Below, piece after piece: positions 1 through 8,280 of a stretch of 64,000 bases of DNA; position 1 is the first letter of the stretch, and every line of letters starts with the position of its first letter. Position numbers and translations under genes: made by a program. This stretch comes from JAKAQB01 sp027320105 (GTDB lineage: Bacteria > Actinomycetota > Acidimicrobiia > Acidimicrobiales > Palsa-688), in contig DAHVMA010000004.1 of assembly GCA_027320105.1 (NCBI GenBank), forward strand, positions 39,484-103,483, given 5' to 3'. The notes beneath the pieces were generated by a model. It was not told the origin of the DNA and did no database searches. It was given only the letters and a program-made list of their open reading frames with translations.

Positions 1-1
1 T

Positions 2-301
2 CCGGTGGTCGGCTCGACGATCGGGGGGTTGATCGTCGCCGCCGTGGCCCTCACGGTCTCGGTGCCGATCGCGATCGCCACCGCCAGCTTCTACATCCTC
101 TACCGGCTCGTAGAGGACTACGTGCTCACCCCGCCGATCATGAACAAGACGGTCGACGTGCCCGGACTCGTGACGGTGATCGCCACGCTCATCGGCGCCG
201 TCCTCCTCGGGATCGTGGGCGCGCTCATAGCCATCCCGGTCGCCGCCGCCGTGAAGCTGGTCGTGGAGCAGGTCGCAGCGCCCCGCCTCGAGCGCAGCTG
301 A
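2..301 (+). CDS. AI-2E family transporter (PerM/TqsA-like), C-terminal part
   Basis: This is the 3' end of a gene that starts before the window; the open frame runs in from base 2 and stops with TGA at 299-301. About 99 residues remain. They contain two hydrophobic segments and the late family sequence YRLVEDYVLTPPIMNK, typical of the last region of the AI-2E/PerM family of eight-helix integral membrane transporters, followed by a final helix and a short basic tail. Members export small molecules or act as Na+/H+ antiporters; the substrate cannot be told from this fragment. The N-terminal part lies outside the window. Confidence 0.85.
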   Translation, partial: PVVGSTIGGLIVAAVALTVSVPIAIATASFYILYRLVEDYVLTPPIMNKTVDVPGLVTVIATLIGAVLLGIVGALIAIPVAAAVKLVVEQVAAPRLERS

Positions 302-335
302 GCCCGGGAACCAAACCCTGCCCGGCCGTCGTCGG

Positions 336-1295
336 ATGGACATGGCCGCACGGTTCCCCCTCCTCGCCGCCGTCCTCGTCCTCGGCACGGCGGCCGCTGC
401 TGCCGGTTGCGGGTCCGCGGGATTGTCCTCCGCCCCGTCTGGCGGTGCCTCGTCGGCCAGGTCCCTGGCGCCGGTGGCGAACCCCGCCATCGCCTCGACG
501 CCGCCGGCTGGGACCGGCTCGAGCGGAGCGGTCCGCAGAGCCGCGCTCGGGGTCGAGGTCAAGCCCGCCGGTCCCGACATCGTCGAGACGGCGGCGGAGG
601 ACGTGCGGGTGCCGGCGAGCGACGTGGCACCCGACGCCGGCCGGCTGACGGTGCTCGCCGTGCGGGAAGGTGGTTACGTGCAGTCCTCCAACGTGTCCGC
701 CGGCTCGCACCCGGGGGCCACGCTCACGGTGCGGGTGCCCAACGGCTCCCTCCCGGCGACGATGGCCGCCGTCGGGCGGCTCGGGACGGTGCTCGACCAG
801 ACCGAGGCCGGCCAGGACGTCACCGGCCAGGTGGTCGACCTCGCCATGGAGGAGGCCAACCTCCAGAAGGAGGTTCTGGCCGTACGCGCCATACTCGGCC
901 ACGCCTCCAAGGTGTCCGATGTGCTCGCCATCCAGAACGAGCTGTTCACCCTGCAGGGCGAGATCCAGCAGGTGCAGGCGCAGCGCAACGGGCTCGCCAA
1001 CCAGGTCGCGTACGCCACGCTGTCGGTCACCCTGGCCGGCAAGGTGGTCGCCGCCGGCGCCGACCACCGGGCGCGCCCGGGAGCGCTCGCCCGCTTCTGG
1101 CAGCTGGCGTCGGGACACACGGCGCAGACCGTGCGGGGGCTGTTCCTCGCCATCGGATGGTTCGCTCCCGGCATCCTCGTCCTCGCCATCGCAGGCCTGG
1201 CGTACGCCGGCCTGCGATGGCGCCGGCGGAGGGCCCGGGGGGGCGCAACCCGCCCCCCGGTCCGGACGCGGCAAGCTTGGGGGTGTGACCGCTGA
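336..1295 (+). CDS. DUF4349 domain lipoprotein
   Basis: A 319-residue protein with a lipoprotein signal at residues 1-25, in which the hydrophobic stretch is followed by AAAAGCG so the lipidated Cys would be near residue 25. A Ser/Ala/Pro-rich linker follows, then the DUF4349 core (about residues 85-240, with a heptad-rich coiled coil around LQKEVLAVRAILGHASKVSD), one transmembrane helix near residues 270-295 and a basic tail (RWRRRRAR). The layout predicts an extracytoplasmic domain tethered at both ends. The family has no established function. A second ATG six bases downstream is an alternative start. It is not obviously co-transcribed with the downstream toxin-antitoxin pair. Confidence 0.82.
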   Translation: MDMAARFPLLAAVLVLGTAAAAAGCGSAGLSSAPSGGASSARSLAPVANPAIASTPPAGTGSSGAVRRAALGVEVKPAGPDIVETAAEDVRVPASDVAPDAGRLTVLAVREGGYVQSSNVSAGSHPGATLTVRVPNGSLPATMAAVGRLGTVLDQTEAGQDVTGQVVDLAMEEANLQKEVLAVRAILGHASKVSDVLAIQNELFTLQGEIQQVQAQRNGLANQVAYATLSVTLAGKVVAAGADHRARPGALARFWQLASGHTAQTVRGLFLAIGWFAPGILVLAIAGLAYAGLRWRRRRARGGATRPPVRTRQAWGCDR

Positions 1296-1343
1296 AGGGC
1301 CCTCCCGGTTACCGAGAGCGTAGCGCCGATACCGACCCGACCC

Positions 1344-1363
1344 TGGTAGCAGTTCTGCTACCA
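1344..1363. promoter_or_regulatory. 20-bp palindrome at vapB start, probable autoregulatory operator
   Basis: The sequence TGGTAGCAG-TT-CTGCTACCA is an inverted repeat with 9-bp perfect arms and a 2-bp centre. It ends at the first candidate ATG (1363) of the antitoxin and 8 bp before the preferred ATG (1372). Phd/VapB antitoxins commonly bind palindromes at this position to repress their own operon; that role is inferred from placement. Confidence 0.6.
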
Positions 1364-1371
1364 TGGTCGGC

Positions 1372-1617
1372 ATGAGCGATATCGCACAAAAGGAGCTGCG
1401 TAACCAGGTCGGAGAGGTGCTCCGTCGGGTCGAGGCGGGAGAGACCCTCACCGTGACGGTTGCCGGTCGTCCAGTCGCCGAGCTCGGCCCAGCACATCGC
1501 CGTCGCTGGGTCGGTGGTGCCACACTCGCTGCCATCTGGCTGGGCAAGGCGCCGCGGGGGCTCGAGGCTGACCTCGAGCGACTGCCAGCAGGCGTCGTGG
1601 ACCCGTTCGCCTCGTGA
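1372..1617 (+). CDS. Phd/YefM-type antitoxin (VapB-like)
   Basis: An 81-residue protein whose first 45 residues match the Phd/YefM antitoxin fold: MSDIAQKELRNQVGEVLRRV followed by EAGETLTVTVAGRPVAELGP. This N-terminal domain dimerises and binds DNA, while the C-terminal half (from about residue 50) would wrap the toxin. The ATG at 1372 is preferred because it gives the usual family N-terminus; an in-frame ATG at 1363 adds three residues and overlaps the palindrome. The stop codon overlaps the toxin start (GTGA at 1614-1617), so the two are translationally coupled. Confidence 0.85.
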   Translation: MSDIAQKELRNQVGEVLRRVEAGETLTVTVAGRPVAELGPAHRRRWVGGATLAAIWLGKAPRGLEADLERLPAGVVDPFAS

Positions 1618-2075
1618 GGGCGTTGCTCGACACATCGGTGCTCATCGGTGAGCTGCCCCCACTCGACGACGTCGAGGCCGCTATCAGCGTCGCCTCGATC
1701 ACCGAGTTGCACTTCGGCGTTCTCGTGTGCGACGACGATGACGAGCGGGCGCGACGCACCGCCAGGCTTGCGGTGGTCGAGGCAACGTTCGATCCGCTGC
1801 CTGTAGGCGTCGAGGTCGCCCGGCTCTGGGGTCAACTCGCCGCCGCGGTGGCCCGTCGGGGTGGCAACCCAAGACGGCGCCAGATCGATCTCGTCATCGC
1901 GGCCACCGCGCAGGTGGAAGGAGTGCCCCTCTTCACCGAGAACGTCGGCGACTTCAAGATCATCGATGACCTGGTCGACGTTCGGCGACTGTCCGACCAG
2001 TCGGCGGCCGACATCCGTGCGGGAGCCGAACCCACCTCCTCGAGGGAAGACATTATGGGGCCATCCGAAGGTTGA
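1614..2075 (+). CDS. PIN-domain ribonuclease toxin (VapC-like)
   Basis: A 153-residue PIN-domain protein. The N-terminus RALLDTSVLIGE supplies the first catalytic Asp, SITELHFG the conserved Glu, and RRRQIDLVIAATA plus FTENVGDFKII the later acidic residues, so the full metal-binding set of a VapC nuclease appears intact. VapC toxins cleave tRNA or rRNA and are neutralised by the adjacent antitoxin. The GTG start at 1614 overlaps the antitoxin stop by 4 bp. The last 25 residues are poorly structured and may be an added tail. Confidence 0.87.
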   Translation: MRALLDTSVLIGELPPLDDVEAAISVASITELHFGVLVCDDDDERARRTARLAVVEATFDPLPVGVEVARLWGQLAAAVARRGGNPRRRQIDLVIAATAQVEGVPLFTENVGDFKIIDDLVDVRRLSDQSAADIRAGAEPTSSREDIMGPSEG

Positions 2076-2302
2076 AGCACCAGCGCAACGCCTGAGTTGA
2101 TTCGGCAGGGAGGATCGGGAGGTGCTCCCGACGCCTTCCGCAGCAAGAGCGTCGACGGCTTGCGCCTCCCACAGGTCTCGGCGGCGGCCGAGCGATTCGC
2201 CCTGGAGCAGGGACAATCGGTCCTGCCCTCGCACCTCCTCGCCGCTCGCCTGACAGGGGCGCAGAACTGAGTCCCTGACCTCGAGATTTTGGACGTCCGG
2301 GG

Positions 2303-2662
2303 TTAGGGGAGCCGGTGCACCCAGTCGAGGTCCCCGGAAGGAGGATGGGCGATCAGGGCCTCGAGCGTGCTCACCAGGTTGGCTGGGTACGAACTGCTGC
2401 CCCGGTGATAGCGGCGTGGGGAGGTGAACACGACGCCGGCGTGGTGCTCGCCGGCGACCGCCCACGCTCGGATGATGCGATCGAAGTCGCGGGCGTTCTC
2501 GGTGACCACGGCCTGTCCGGCGTGAGCCGCTGCTCGCAGGAGCTCCTCGTCGGGCAGAGATGCGAGCACCGGGTCATCGGCTGCGGCGGTCACGTCGTGG
2601 CCGGCGGCTCGAAGCCGGTCGCCGGCCAGGCGGGAGTGGTGCGCGTCGAGGAGGAGCTTCAC
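2303..2662 (-). CDS. DUF5615 family PIN-like toxin
   Basis: A 119-residue PIN-like protein of the DUF5615 type. It starts with a GTG at 2662 giving VKLLLDAHHSRLAGDRLRAA, the usual opening of this family, and has LPDEELLRAA (conserved acidic pair) and VVTENARDFDRI (conserved N-x-x-D-F). These are short presumed RNase toxins. The start overlaps the end of the upstream antitoxin by 4 bp, an ordinary antitoxin-toxin coupling. Longer readings of the frame begin inside the antitoxin gene in another phase and give Arg/Pro-rich sequence, so they were not used. Confidence 0.82.
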   Translation of the reverse strand: MKLLLDAHHSRLAGDRLRAAGHDVTAAADDPVLASLPDEELLRAAAHAGQAVVTENARDFDRIIRAWAVAGEHHAGVVFTSPRRYHRGSSSYPANLVSTLEALIAHPPSGDLDWVHRLP

Positions 2663-2937
2663 CTCGCGAGGAGGTCTTGCTGGCGCCGCCACTGGGCCTC
2701 TGCCTGCTTGGCCACGCTGCGGTTGGCGTCCACCTGGGCGTCGATCTCGTCGGTGAACTCGGCGTAGTAGGCGAGCGCGGCCTCGACGAGGTGGCGGGGA
2801 AGCCCGAAGACCTCGACCGCCCGGCTGATCCGTTCCGCGGGGGGAACGTCGCCGCCGCCGACGCCTTCGATGACCTCCCACACCTGAGCTCCGAGGACGC
2901 GTTCGCGACCCGCTGGCGCAGCCAGCCGGTCGCCGAC
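2659..2937 (-). CDS. antitoxin partner of the DUF5615 toxin (DUF433-like)
   Basis: A small protein of 92 residues from the GTG at 2937, or 74 residues from the GTG at 2883. The core ERVLGAQVWEVIEGV, then AERISRAVEVFGLPRHLVEA (helix-turn-helix-like), then ALAYYAEFTDEIDAQVDANR resembles the C-terminal two thirds of DUF433-type antitoxins that accompany DUF5615 toxins. The frame closes with a stop at 2938-2940, immediately upstream of the longer start, so the N-terminus is either short or was cut off by the rearrangement that also beheaded the gene fragment on the other strand. Confidence 0.65.
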   Translation of the reverse strand, partial: VGDRLAAPAGRERVLGAQVWEVIEGVGGGDVPPAERISRAVEVFGLPRHLVEAALAYYAEFTDEIDAQVDANRSVAKQAEAQWRRQQDLLAR

Positions 2938-3249
2938 TCAGCCCTCTCCGTCCTCCAGGTCGACGTCGGCGGCCGCAACGGCACCTACCGCTTCTCGGGC
3001 CACTCGACGTTCAGGGGCCAGCCGGTCTCGGTGTACACGATCACCCGGCCGACGGCGACGTTCAAGGGGATGACGATTGTGAATCCACGGGTCGTCGTCT
3101 TCGTCAGCAGCGACGGGCGCATCGTGCGCTACAGCATCACCCAGTCCGAGCTCGGCAAGGCTATGCACTTCCGCTCCAAGCGGGCGACCTCTTGGACCGT
3201 GTTCTACGACTTCGGGGCGAACGTCAGCATCTCGCGACCGGCCACGTGA
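2938..3249 (+). pseudogene. 3' remnant of a gene of unknown function
   Basis: An open frame on the + strand ends at 3249 and reads as normal protein from about 2938: LSVLQVDVGGRNGTYRFSGH, then QPVSVYTITRPTATFKGMTI, then RIVRYSITQSELGKAMHFRS, ending SISRPAT. Its alternating beta-strand pattern looks like the end of a secreted or lipoprotein beta-domain, but no family is recognised. There is no plausible start codon at the head of this stretch, and upstream of about 2938 the frame runs antisense to the toxin-antitoxin genes. The simplest reading is that its 5' part was lost when that pair arrived or rearranged. An in-frame ATG at 3070 could give only about 60 residues. Confidence 0.5.
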
Positions 3250-3553
3250 GACGGCGGCCCCGCTGTCGAGTTGGGGTTTGACCCCACGGGAGGGCGAACG
3301 CAGGGACGTCGATAGGGGTCGCCGCTGGGCGGTGGCCGACGACGGCTTCGACGACTCAGATCAGTCCCTCGGGGCGGGCACCTCGGCAGCCGGCGGATCC
3401 TGGCTCGACGTCCTTCACCTCCAGCCCGGCCACCTCAGTCCGGCGTGTGCCTCGCCTCCTTGATCCCCTCGAGCGGCTCCGGTCGCTGCACCTCCCCCAC
3501 GGTGATGCCGACGCCGAGAAGGCGGTCGCGGGGGTGGCCGGGGAAAGGTCCCT
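3250..3553. other. intergenic region, no gene seen
   Basis: About 300 bp between the gene remnant and the 3' end of the SGNH hydrolase gene. It is uniformly GC-rich, and the short open frames in it have no protein-like composition or start signals. No promoter or RNA gene was recognised. Its right end runs into the GCCACC...GGTGGC hairpins. Confidence 0.5.
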
Positions 3554-3599
3554 GCCACCGCCCCCGGTGGCTATGGCGTAGGCCACCGCCCCCGGTGGC
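3554..3599. repeat. two direct copies of an 18-bp hairpin at the 3' end of the SGNH hydrolase gene
   Basis: Positions 3554-3571 and 3582-3599 carry the same 18 bp, each a small hairpin GCCACC-GCCCCC-GGTGGC. The first copy lies just past the hydrolase stop codon (complement of 3571-3573), while the second encodes the last residues of the protein. The first may act as a terminator for the minus-strand gene. The duplication looks like a local slippage event. Confidence 0.55.
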
Positions 3600-5340
3600 C
3601 GGAGGGCATGCCGGCCGGTTCCTTGCCCACCGGCCGCCGGCCGCCGGCGCGGGGCCGGCGCGCCCGCCGGCCCCGTCGTCGTCGTGCGCTCAGGCCGAGG
3701 CCGACGAGCAGCAGGCCCACGCCGGCCGCCGGCGCTGCCCAGCCGGGCGGGCCCGTGCCAGCGGCCGCCGCCGGGCGGGTGTGCGGCGCCGCCGTCGCAG
3801 GGGCGGTGGCCGGTGTCGTCGGCGGGACCGTGGATGGCGCCGTCGTCGTCGCCGCGGTGGTCGGCGGGACGCTCGTTGACGTGGCCGCCACCGGGAAGGG
3901 CGCGTTGACGGTCACCACCGCCGGATGGGGGCAGTGCGGCGTGGGTGTCACCGAGACGAGCGGCGCCGCCGCCGGCGCCGGCCCAGCACCCAGCAGGGTG
4001 GTCGGGACGGCGTCGGCCATGGCGGTCTGGCCGGCGGTGTTCGGGTGCAGGTGGTCGCCGGAGTCGTACGGCGGGTACATCTGGGTGGGGTTGCAGGCGC
4101 CGTTGTAGACGTTCGCCACCACCGCCGCCAGGTTGACCACGACAGGGAACGCCTTGGACGTGAGGATCCAGTGGTTGACCTGCTGGCGGTACTGCTCCAT
4201 GAGCGGCGTCCAGCCTTCGCTCCCGGCGCGGGGCAGCAGTGTCACCCCGATGACACCGACGTGAGCAGCCTTGGCCTGGGCGAGGAGGTTGCGGTAGCCG
4301 GCGATGACCTGGGCGGCGGTGGCGCCGAACCACAGGTCGTTGGTCCCGAGCAGCACGACGACGCGGTCCACGCCGGGCAGCCGCAAGGCGGCGGAGATGC
4401 GCGTGATGCCGGGCGGCCCGCCGCCCCCGCCCCGGTACTCGTCGCCGGTCGGCGTGGCGATCGGGGTGAGGGTGTTGGCGGTGATGGACTCGTCGACGAC
4501 CGACACCCGCTGGTCGCTCGGCAGCCGCCGCAGGCGCCCGTCGAGGATCTCCGGCCACGGGTCTGTGAGCTGGCAGATGGGGGAGCGCCCGCAGGCCACG
4601 TTGAAGCCGTCACTGATCGAGTCGCCGATGACGACCGTAGCCTGGTCCGACGGGGTGGCCACCATGACCGCTGACACCCAGCGGTCCCAGGTGGACGGCA
4701 GCCGGAACCCGGCGCCAGACTCCTGCTGCGTGAGGTTGCCGGCGAGATCCGCTCCGTACGACATCGGGCCGGCGTCGTAGTGGGCGGTGACCGCGGCCGT
4801 GCCCGGCACGTACACGCTGACGGCGAGCTGCTCGCCCGCAGTGACGCCGATGGCCGCCGGGTCGCTGGTCGCCGTGGAGCCCGCCGGGATCGTCACCGTC
4901 TGCGAGCCGCCGAAGGTCAACGGCTGGACCGTGCCCGGGACCACCGCCGCGCCCTGCTCGTCCACCGCCACCGTCGCTTCCCCGACGGTGAGGGGGCCGG
5001 CGCCGAAGAGGTTGGACAGCTGCACCCGCACGGCCGTGCCGCCCGCGCCCAGGGGAACGATCTGGCGGACGGTGGCGTTGGTGGCGGGCCCGGGTGCCCG
5101 CCACGCCATGGCGGAGGTCCATGCGACCACCCAGTGCGCCCCGCCCTGGCCGGCACCCCCCGACGCCCCCGAGACGGCCGACGCCCCCGGTGTCCCGGAG
5201 GTGGCGGAGACGCCCGACGGGCCGGACACCGAAGCCCCGTTGGAGGCCCCCGAGGCGCTCGTCAGCCACCCGGTCAGGAGTGCGGAGGTGAGGGCGAGTG
5301 CCATCAGCGCACCCGCGGCGCGCCGGCCCCTCACCGCCAT
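3571..5340 (-). CDS. secreted SGNH/GDSL-type hydrolase with C-terminal membrane anchor
   Basis: A 589-residue exported esterase-type protein. The ATG at 5340 has a good ribosome site (GGGAGGTG, about 9 nt upstream) and opens with a basic n-region and a long hydrophobic signal (MAVRGRRAAGALMALALTSA). A Ser/Gly/Ala-rich linker leads to a beta-rich domain, then the SGNH core: block I VVIGDSISDGFN (nucleophile Ser), block III LLGTNDLW and block V SGDHLHPNTAG (Asp-His). The end is a Thr/Pro-rich stalk, a transmembrane helix (GVGLLLVGLGLSA) and a strongly basic tail; no LPXTG motif is seen. The predicted site is the cell surface, acting on an ester such as an acyl or acetyl polysaccharide; the substrate is unknown. 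Confidence 0.85.
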   Translation of the reverse strand: MAVRGRRAAGALMALALTSALLTGWLTSASGASNGASVSGPSGVSATSGTPGASAVSGASGGAGQGGAHWVVAWTSAMAWRAPGPATNATVRQIVPLGAGGTAVRVQLSNLFGAGPLTVGEATVAVDEQGAAVVPGTVQPLTFGGSQTVTIPAGSTATSDPAAIGVTAGEQLAVSVYVPGTAAVTAHYDAGPMSYGADLAGNLTQQESGAGFRLPSTWDRWVSAVMVATPSDQATVVIGDSISDGFNVACGRSPICQLTDPWPEILDGRLRRLPSDQRVSVVDESITANTLTPIATPTGDEYRGGGGGPPGITRISAALRLPGVDRVVVLLGTNDLWFGATAAQVIAGYRNLLAQAKAAHVGVIGVTLLPRAGSEGWTPLMEQYRQQVNHWILTSKAFPVVVNLAAVVANVYNGACNPTQMYPPYDSGDHLHPNTAGQTAMADAVPTTLLGAGPAPAAAPLVSVTPTPHCPHPAVVTVNAPFPVAATSTSVPPTTAATTTAPSTVPPTTPATAPATAAPHTRPAAAAGTGPPGWAAPAAGVGLLLVGLGLSARRRRGRRARRPRAGGRRPVGKEPAGMPSGHRGRWPTP

Positions 5341-5504
5341 GGAGCGCCCACCTCCCGACCGGCCCTCGCGGCGGGTGAGCGCTCGACCGTGGGCGTCATC
5401 GCCGGACAGCATGGCAAGCTGCACGAGGCCAGAAGGTCCAACCCTACCATATGTTTCCCTTTTCTTAGCCTTTGGGGCCTCCGCGTCGCGGTACGGGTGG
5501 CCTG

Positions 5505-6137
5505 GTGATCCGTCCCCTGGCACCCCGTGACTGCGGGGAGGCGGCCGCGCTCCACGCCGAGGTGCTTGGCACGGAGTTCATCTCGCGCTTCGGACAGGGA
5601 TTCCTGCGCTCCTACTACCGGGCGTGGATCGACGCTCCGGGCGGCTTGGCGCTGGCCGCGCTCGGCGGTGACGGTCGCCTTACGGGCCTGCTCCTCGGAG
5701 CGGTGGACCCCGCCGGTCACAGCGCGGCCATGGTCCGCAGGCACGGGGCTCGCCTGGCGGTGCGGATGGTGCTCGCCTCGGCCCGCCGGCCCGGACTCGC
5801 CGCCACGCTGGTGCGGACCCGTGTCGCCCGCTACGCCAGGGGCGTCGCCCGGGCGGTGACGCCGGCCAACGCCGCAGCCGACCCGCCGGCGCGGGTGGGG
5901 GAGGTGACGCACTTGCTCGTGGCCCCGGAGATGCAGGGGGCAGGGATCGGACGGGCGCTGGTCGAGGCCGCCGAGAGTGCCGCCCGGCGTGCCGGCGTGG
6001 AGGAGCTGGTGCTCGTGACGCCGCCGGACCAGGCGGCGCGCCGCTTCTACGAGCACCTCGGCTGGGAGCCGGCAGGGGAGGTGACGAGCCGCAGCGGCGA
6101 GCTGTTCACCCGGTTCCGCCGGCGCCTGGTGGTGTAG
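5505..6137 (+). CDS. GNAT family N-acetyltransferase
   Basis: A 210-residue GNAT-fold enzyme. The acetyl-CoA pyrophosphate loop is VAPEMQGAGIGRALVEAAE (pattern Q/R-x-x-G-x-G/A), preceded by the strand VGEVTHLLV and followed by the late motif DQAARRFYEHLGWEPAGE. The first half (TEFISRFGQGFLRSYYRA) is like the poorly characterised acetyltransferases that follow this arrangement. The GTG at 5505 is chosen because homologous sequence starts there (VIRPLAPRDC). It is divergent from the SGNH hydrolase; the roughly 165 bp between them hold an AT-richer stretch (5440-5475) likely to contain both promoters. The substrate is unknown. Confidence 0.83.
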   Translation: MIRPLAPRDCGEAAALHAEVLGTEFISRFGQGFLRSYYRAWIDAPGGLALAALGGDGRLTGLLLGAVDPAGHSAAMVRRHGARLAVRMVLASARRPGLAATLVRTRVARYARGVARAVTPANAAADPPARVGEVTHLLVAPEMQGAGIGRALVEAAESAARRAGVEELVLVTPPDQAARRFYEHLGWEPAGEVTSRSGELFTRFRRRLVV

Positions 6138-6287
6138 GAGAAAGGCGACGCCTCGGGAGTGCCCGGCCGCCCGGGCGTGGAGCGCCTGCCTGGCAGCGGC
6201 CCTGCCTTTGAGGCGGGGCGCCGTCCACGCGCACCCGCCCATCCCGGCTTTCCCGGCGCCAGCCAGCCACTTCCGCCGCGCCAGGGC

Positions 6288-6728
6288 TCAGGCGGGGTTG
6301 GAGTAGATCCGGTCCGGCCGGACGAACACGGCGGTGCGCCGCTGCTCGCGCATCACCCGGTCGTACTCCTCCCAGTCGTCGTGCGCGCCACCAGCGGCGC
6401 GGAACACCGATCGTAGGAGCTCGGGGAGGCGGGAGGGGTCGGCGCCCGGCAGCTCGTCGTCGGGACCGCACAGCTCGACGGAGCCCTCGACGGCCACCCA
6501 CCGCCACCCGCTCCGGAAGACGAGCGTGGCGCGGGGGCGCCGGCGGAGGTTGGAGAGCTTGGCGCGACCGTAGGTGACGAACGCGACCGCCGGCTCGCCG
6601 CTGACGGGGTGCCGGTGCACGCCGGCGTTGACGACCGACGCCTGGGCGCTGCCGTTCGCCCGGGTCGTGGTGACCACGGCGAGGTACTGCTCGGCCGCGG
6701 CGATGGCGTCGACATCGGAGAGCTCCAC
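6288..6728 (-). CDS. split beta-barrel flavin/F420-dependent oxidoreductase (PPOX class)
   Basis: A 146-residue protein of the pyridoxamine-5'-phosphate-oxidase-like split barrel, most like the small actinobacterial F420- or FMN-binding enzymes. Recognisable pieces are YLAVVTTTRANGSAQASVVN (first strands), VAFVTYGRAKLSNLRRRPRA (phosphate-binding basic segment) and WRWVAVEGSVEL. The length is normal for the family. Such enzymes reduce small substrates with F420H2 or simply bind the cofactor; nothing here fixes the substrate. It stands alone, divergent from the decarboxylase gene with about 65 bp between. Confidence 0.8.
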   Translation of the reverse strand: MELSDVDAIAAAEQYLAVVTTTRANGSAQASVVNAGVHRHPVSGEPAVAFVTYGRAKLSNLRRRPRATLVFRSGWRWVAVEGSVELCGPDDELPGADPSRLPELLRSVFRAAGGAHDDWEEYDRVMREQRRTAVFVRPDRIYSNPA

Positions 6729-6793
6729 AGCCGCACCCTACGCCAGGCGCCGGCGCGGCGGCGTAGCCGACCGGGCCCCTAGGCTCGCACGGC

Positions 6794-8233
6794 ATGGCCC
6801 CGGACCCTCGCGACCCGCTGGAGCTCGCCTCCGACGCGCCACTGTTTGCCGCCTACCTGCGGGCGCTCGCGCGGCGGGGCCCGGGCCAGCACCCGATGAT
6901 GACCCCCGGCCACAAGGGGCGCACGGATCTCACCGGGGCGGCCGTCGCCGGGGACGCCGCCCTGTCCGGTGGGGTCGACACCGTCAAGCTGGCCCACGGG
7001 TACCTGCTCGACGCGGAGCGCCGGGCGGCGGAGCTGTGGGGCGCCGATCTCTGCCGGTTCTCGGTCGGCGGCTCGACCCACGGCAACCAGGCCCTCGCCC
7101 TCGCCGTCGGCCACCCCGGCGACGAGGTCGTCGTCAGCCGAACCCTCCACCGCTCGATGCTCCTCGGCCTCGTTCTAGCCGGGTTGCGCCCGGTGTGGGT
7201 CCGTCCACGGATCGATCCTGCTACGGGCCTTCCCGCAGGCGTCGACGCCGCCACCGTGAGCGCGGCACTGCAGGACCACCCCCGGGCGGTCGCCGTGCTG
7301 GTCGGGGACCCGTCCTACGTGGGGACCCACTCCGAGATCGCCACCCTGGCCGACGCCGCCCACGCCGCCGGCGTCCCGCTCGTCGTCGACGCGGCGTGGG
7401 CGGCGCACTTCGGCTTCCACCCCGACCTCCCGCCGCACGCACTTGCGGCCGGCGCCGACGCCCTCGTGACCAGCGCCCACAAGGTCCTGCCGGCGTACAG
7501 CCAGGCGGCGATCGTCCTCGCCCGCACGGCGCGCCTCGACCCGGACCGGCTGGGGCGCGCCTTCGAGGCGACGTGCACCACCAGCCCCGCCGGTCAGATC
7601 CTCGCCAGCATCGACGCCAGCCGAGCCCTGCTCGAGCGCGACGGCGAGAAGCTCGCCGGCCAGATGCTCGACTCGGTCGCAGCGGCGCGCCGTCGCCTCG
7701 CCGACGTGCCCGGCCTCGGCGTCCTCGAAGGCCCGGGCGTCGACCCCGCGAAGCTTGCCGTCGTGCTCGCCGGGGCGGGTGCCCACGGGGTGGCAGTCGA
7801 GGGCGATCTGATCGTTTCCGGATGCCCCGTGGAGATGGCCGATCGGGACACGATCACGGCCCTCGTGACCATGGCCGACTCACCTGGTGACGTGGAGGCT
7901 TTCGGAGAGATCCTCGCCCAGACCGTCGAAGCTCACCGCGGCGCGCCCCGGCGGATCGCCCCGGCCGCCAGCTGGACGGTGCAAGCGGAGATGGTCGTCA
8001 CGCCCCGGGAGGCGTTCTTCGCCGATGCCGAGCGCGTCCCCGCCGCCGACGCCGTCGGGCGGGTCAGCGCCGAGCTCGTCGCGCCCTACCCGCCCGGCAT
8101 CCCCGTCCTCGCCCCCGGCGAGCTCGTCACCGCCGAGGCCTTCGACGCCCTCTCGGCGGCGGCCGCCGACGGCATCCGCATCGCCTACGCCGCCGATCCG
8201 ACGCTGCGGACCCTCGACGTCCTACGACGCTGA
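6794..8233 (+). CDS. Orn/Lys/Arg decarboxylase-type PLP enzyme, probable arginine decarboxylase
   Basis: A 479-residue fold-type I PLP enzyme of the short SpeA/YaaO class. It shows MMTPGHKGRTDL (family N-terminal signature), FSVGGSTHGNQALALAVG (cofactor phosphate contact), VGDPSYVGTHSEIATLAD, the aspartate region PLVVDAAWAAHFGF, and the Schiff-base lysine in VTSAHKVLPAYSQ. The smaller C-terminal decarboxylase domain follows (VVTPREAFFADAERVPAADA, then YPPGIPVLAPGE). The reaction would be decarboxylation of arginine to agmatine, or of lysine or ornithine. The agmatinase-type gene two genes downstream favours arginine. The likely role is the first step of putrescine synthesis in the cytoplasm. 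Confidence 0.82.
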   Translation: MAPDPRDPLELASDAPLFAAYLRALARRGPGQHPMMTPGHKGRTDLTGAAVAGDAALSGGVDTVKLAHGYLLDAERRAAELWGADLCRFSVGGSTHGNQALALAVGHPGDEVVVSRTLHRSMLLGLVLAGLRPVWVRPRIDPATGLPAGVDAATVSAALQDHPRAVAVLVGDPSYVGTHSEIATLADAAHAAGVPLVVDAAWAAHFGFHPDLPPHALAAGADALVTSAHKVLPAYSQAAIVLARTARLDPDRLGRAFEATCTTSPAGQILASIDASRALLERDGEKLAGQMLDSVAAARRRLADVPGLGVLEGPGVDPAKLAVVLAGAGAHGVAVEGDLIVSGCPVEMADRDTITALVTMADSPGDVEAFGEILAQTVEAHRGAPRRIAPAASWTVQAEMVVTPREAFFADAERVPAADAVGRVSAELVAPYPPGIPVLAPGELVTAEAFDALSAAAADGIRIAYAADPTLRTLDVLRR

Positions 8234-8280
8234 CGCGCACGTCGGCCGCTGGGCTGGCGTCGCAGCGCCGACCGGGTGCC

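Noticed and set aside
225..2465. A 746-codon open frame on the minus strand
   Set aside because: It runs antisense through the DUF4349, VapB and VapC genes, is rich in Arg/Gly/Pro/His, and has no recognisable domain. It is a by-product of high GC content.
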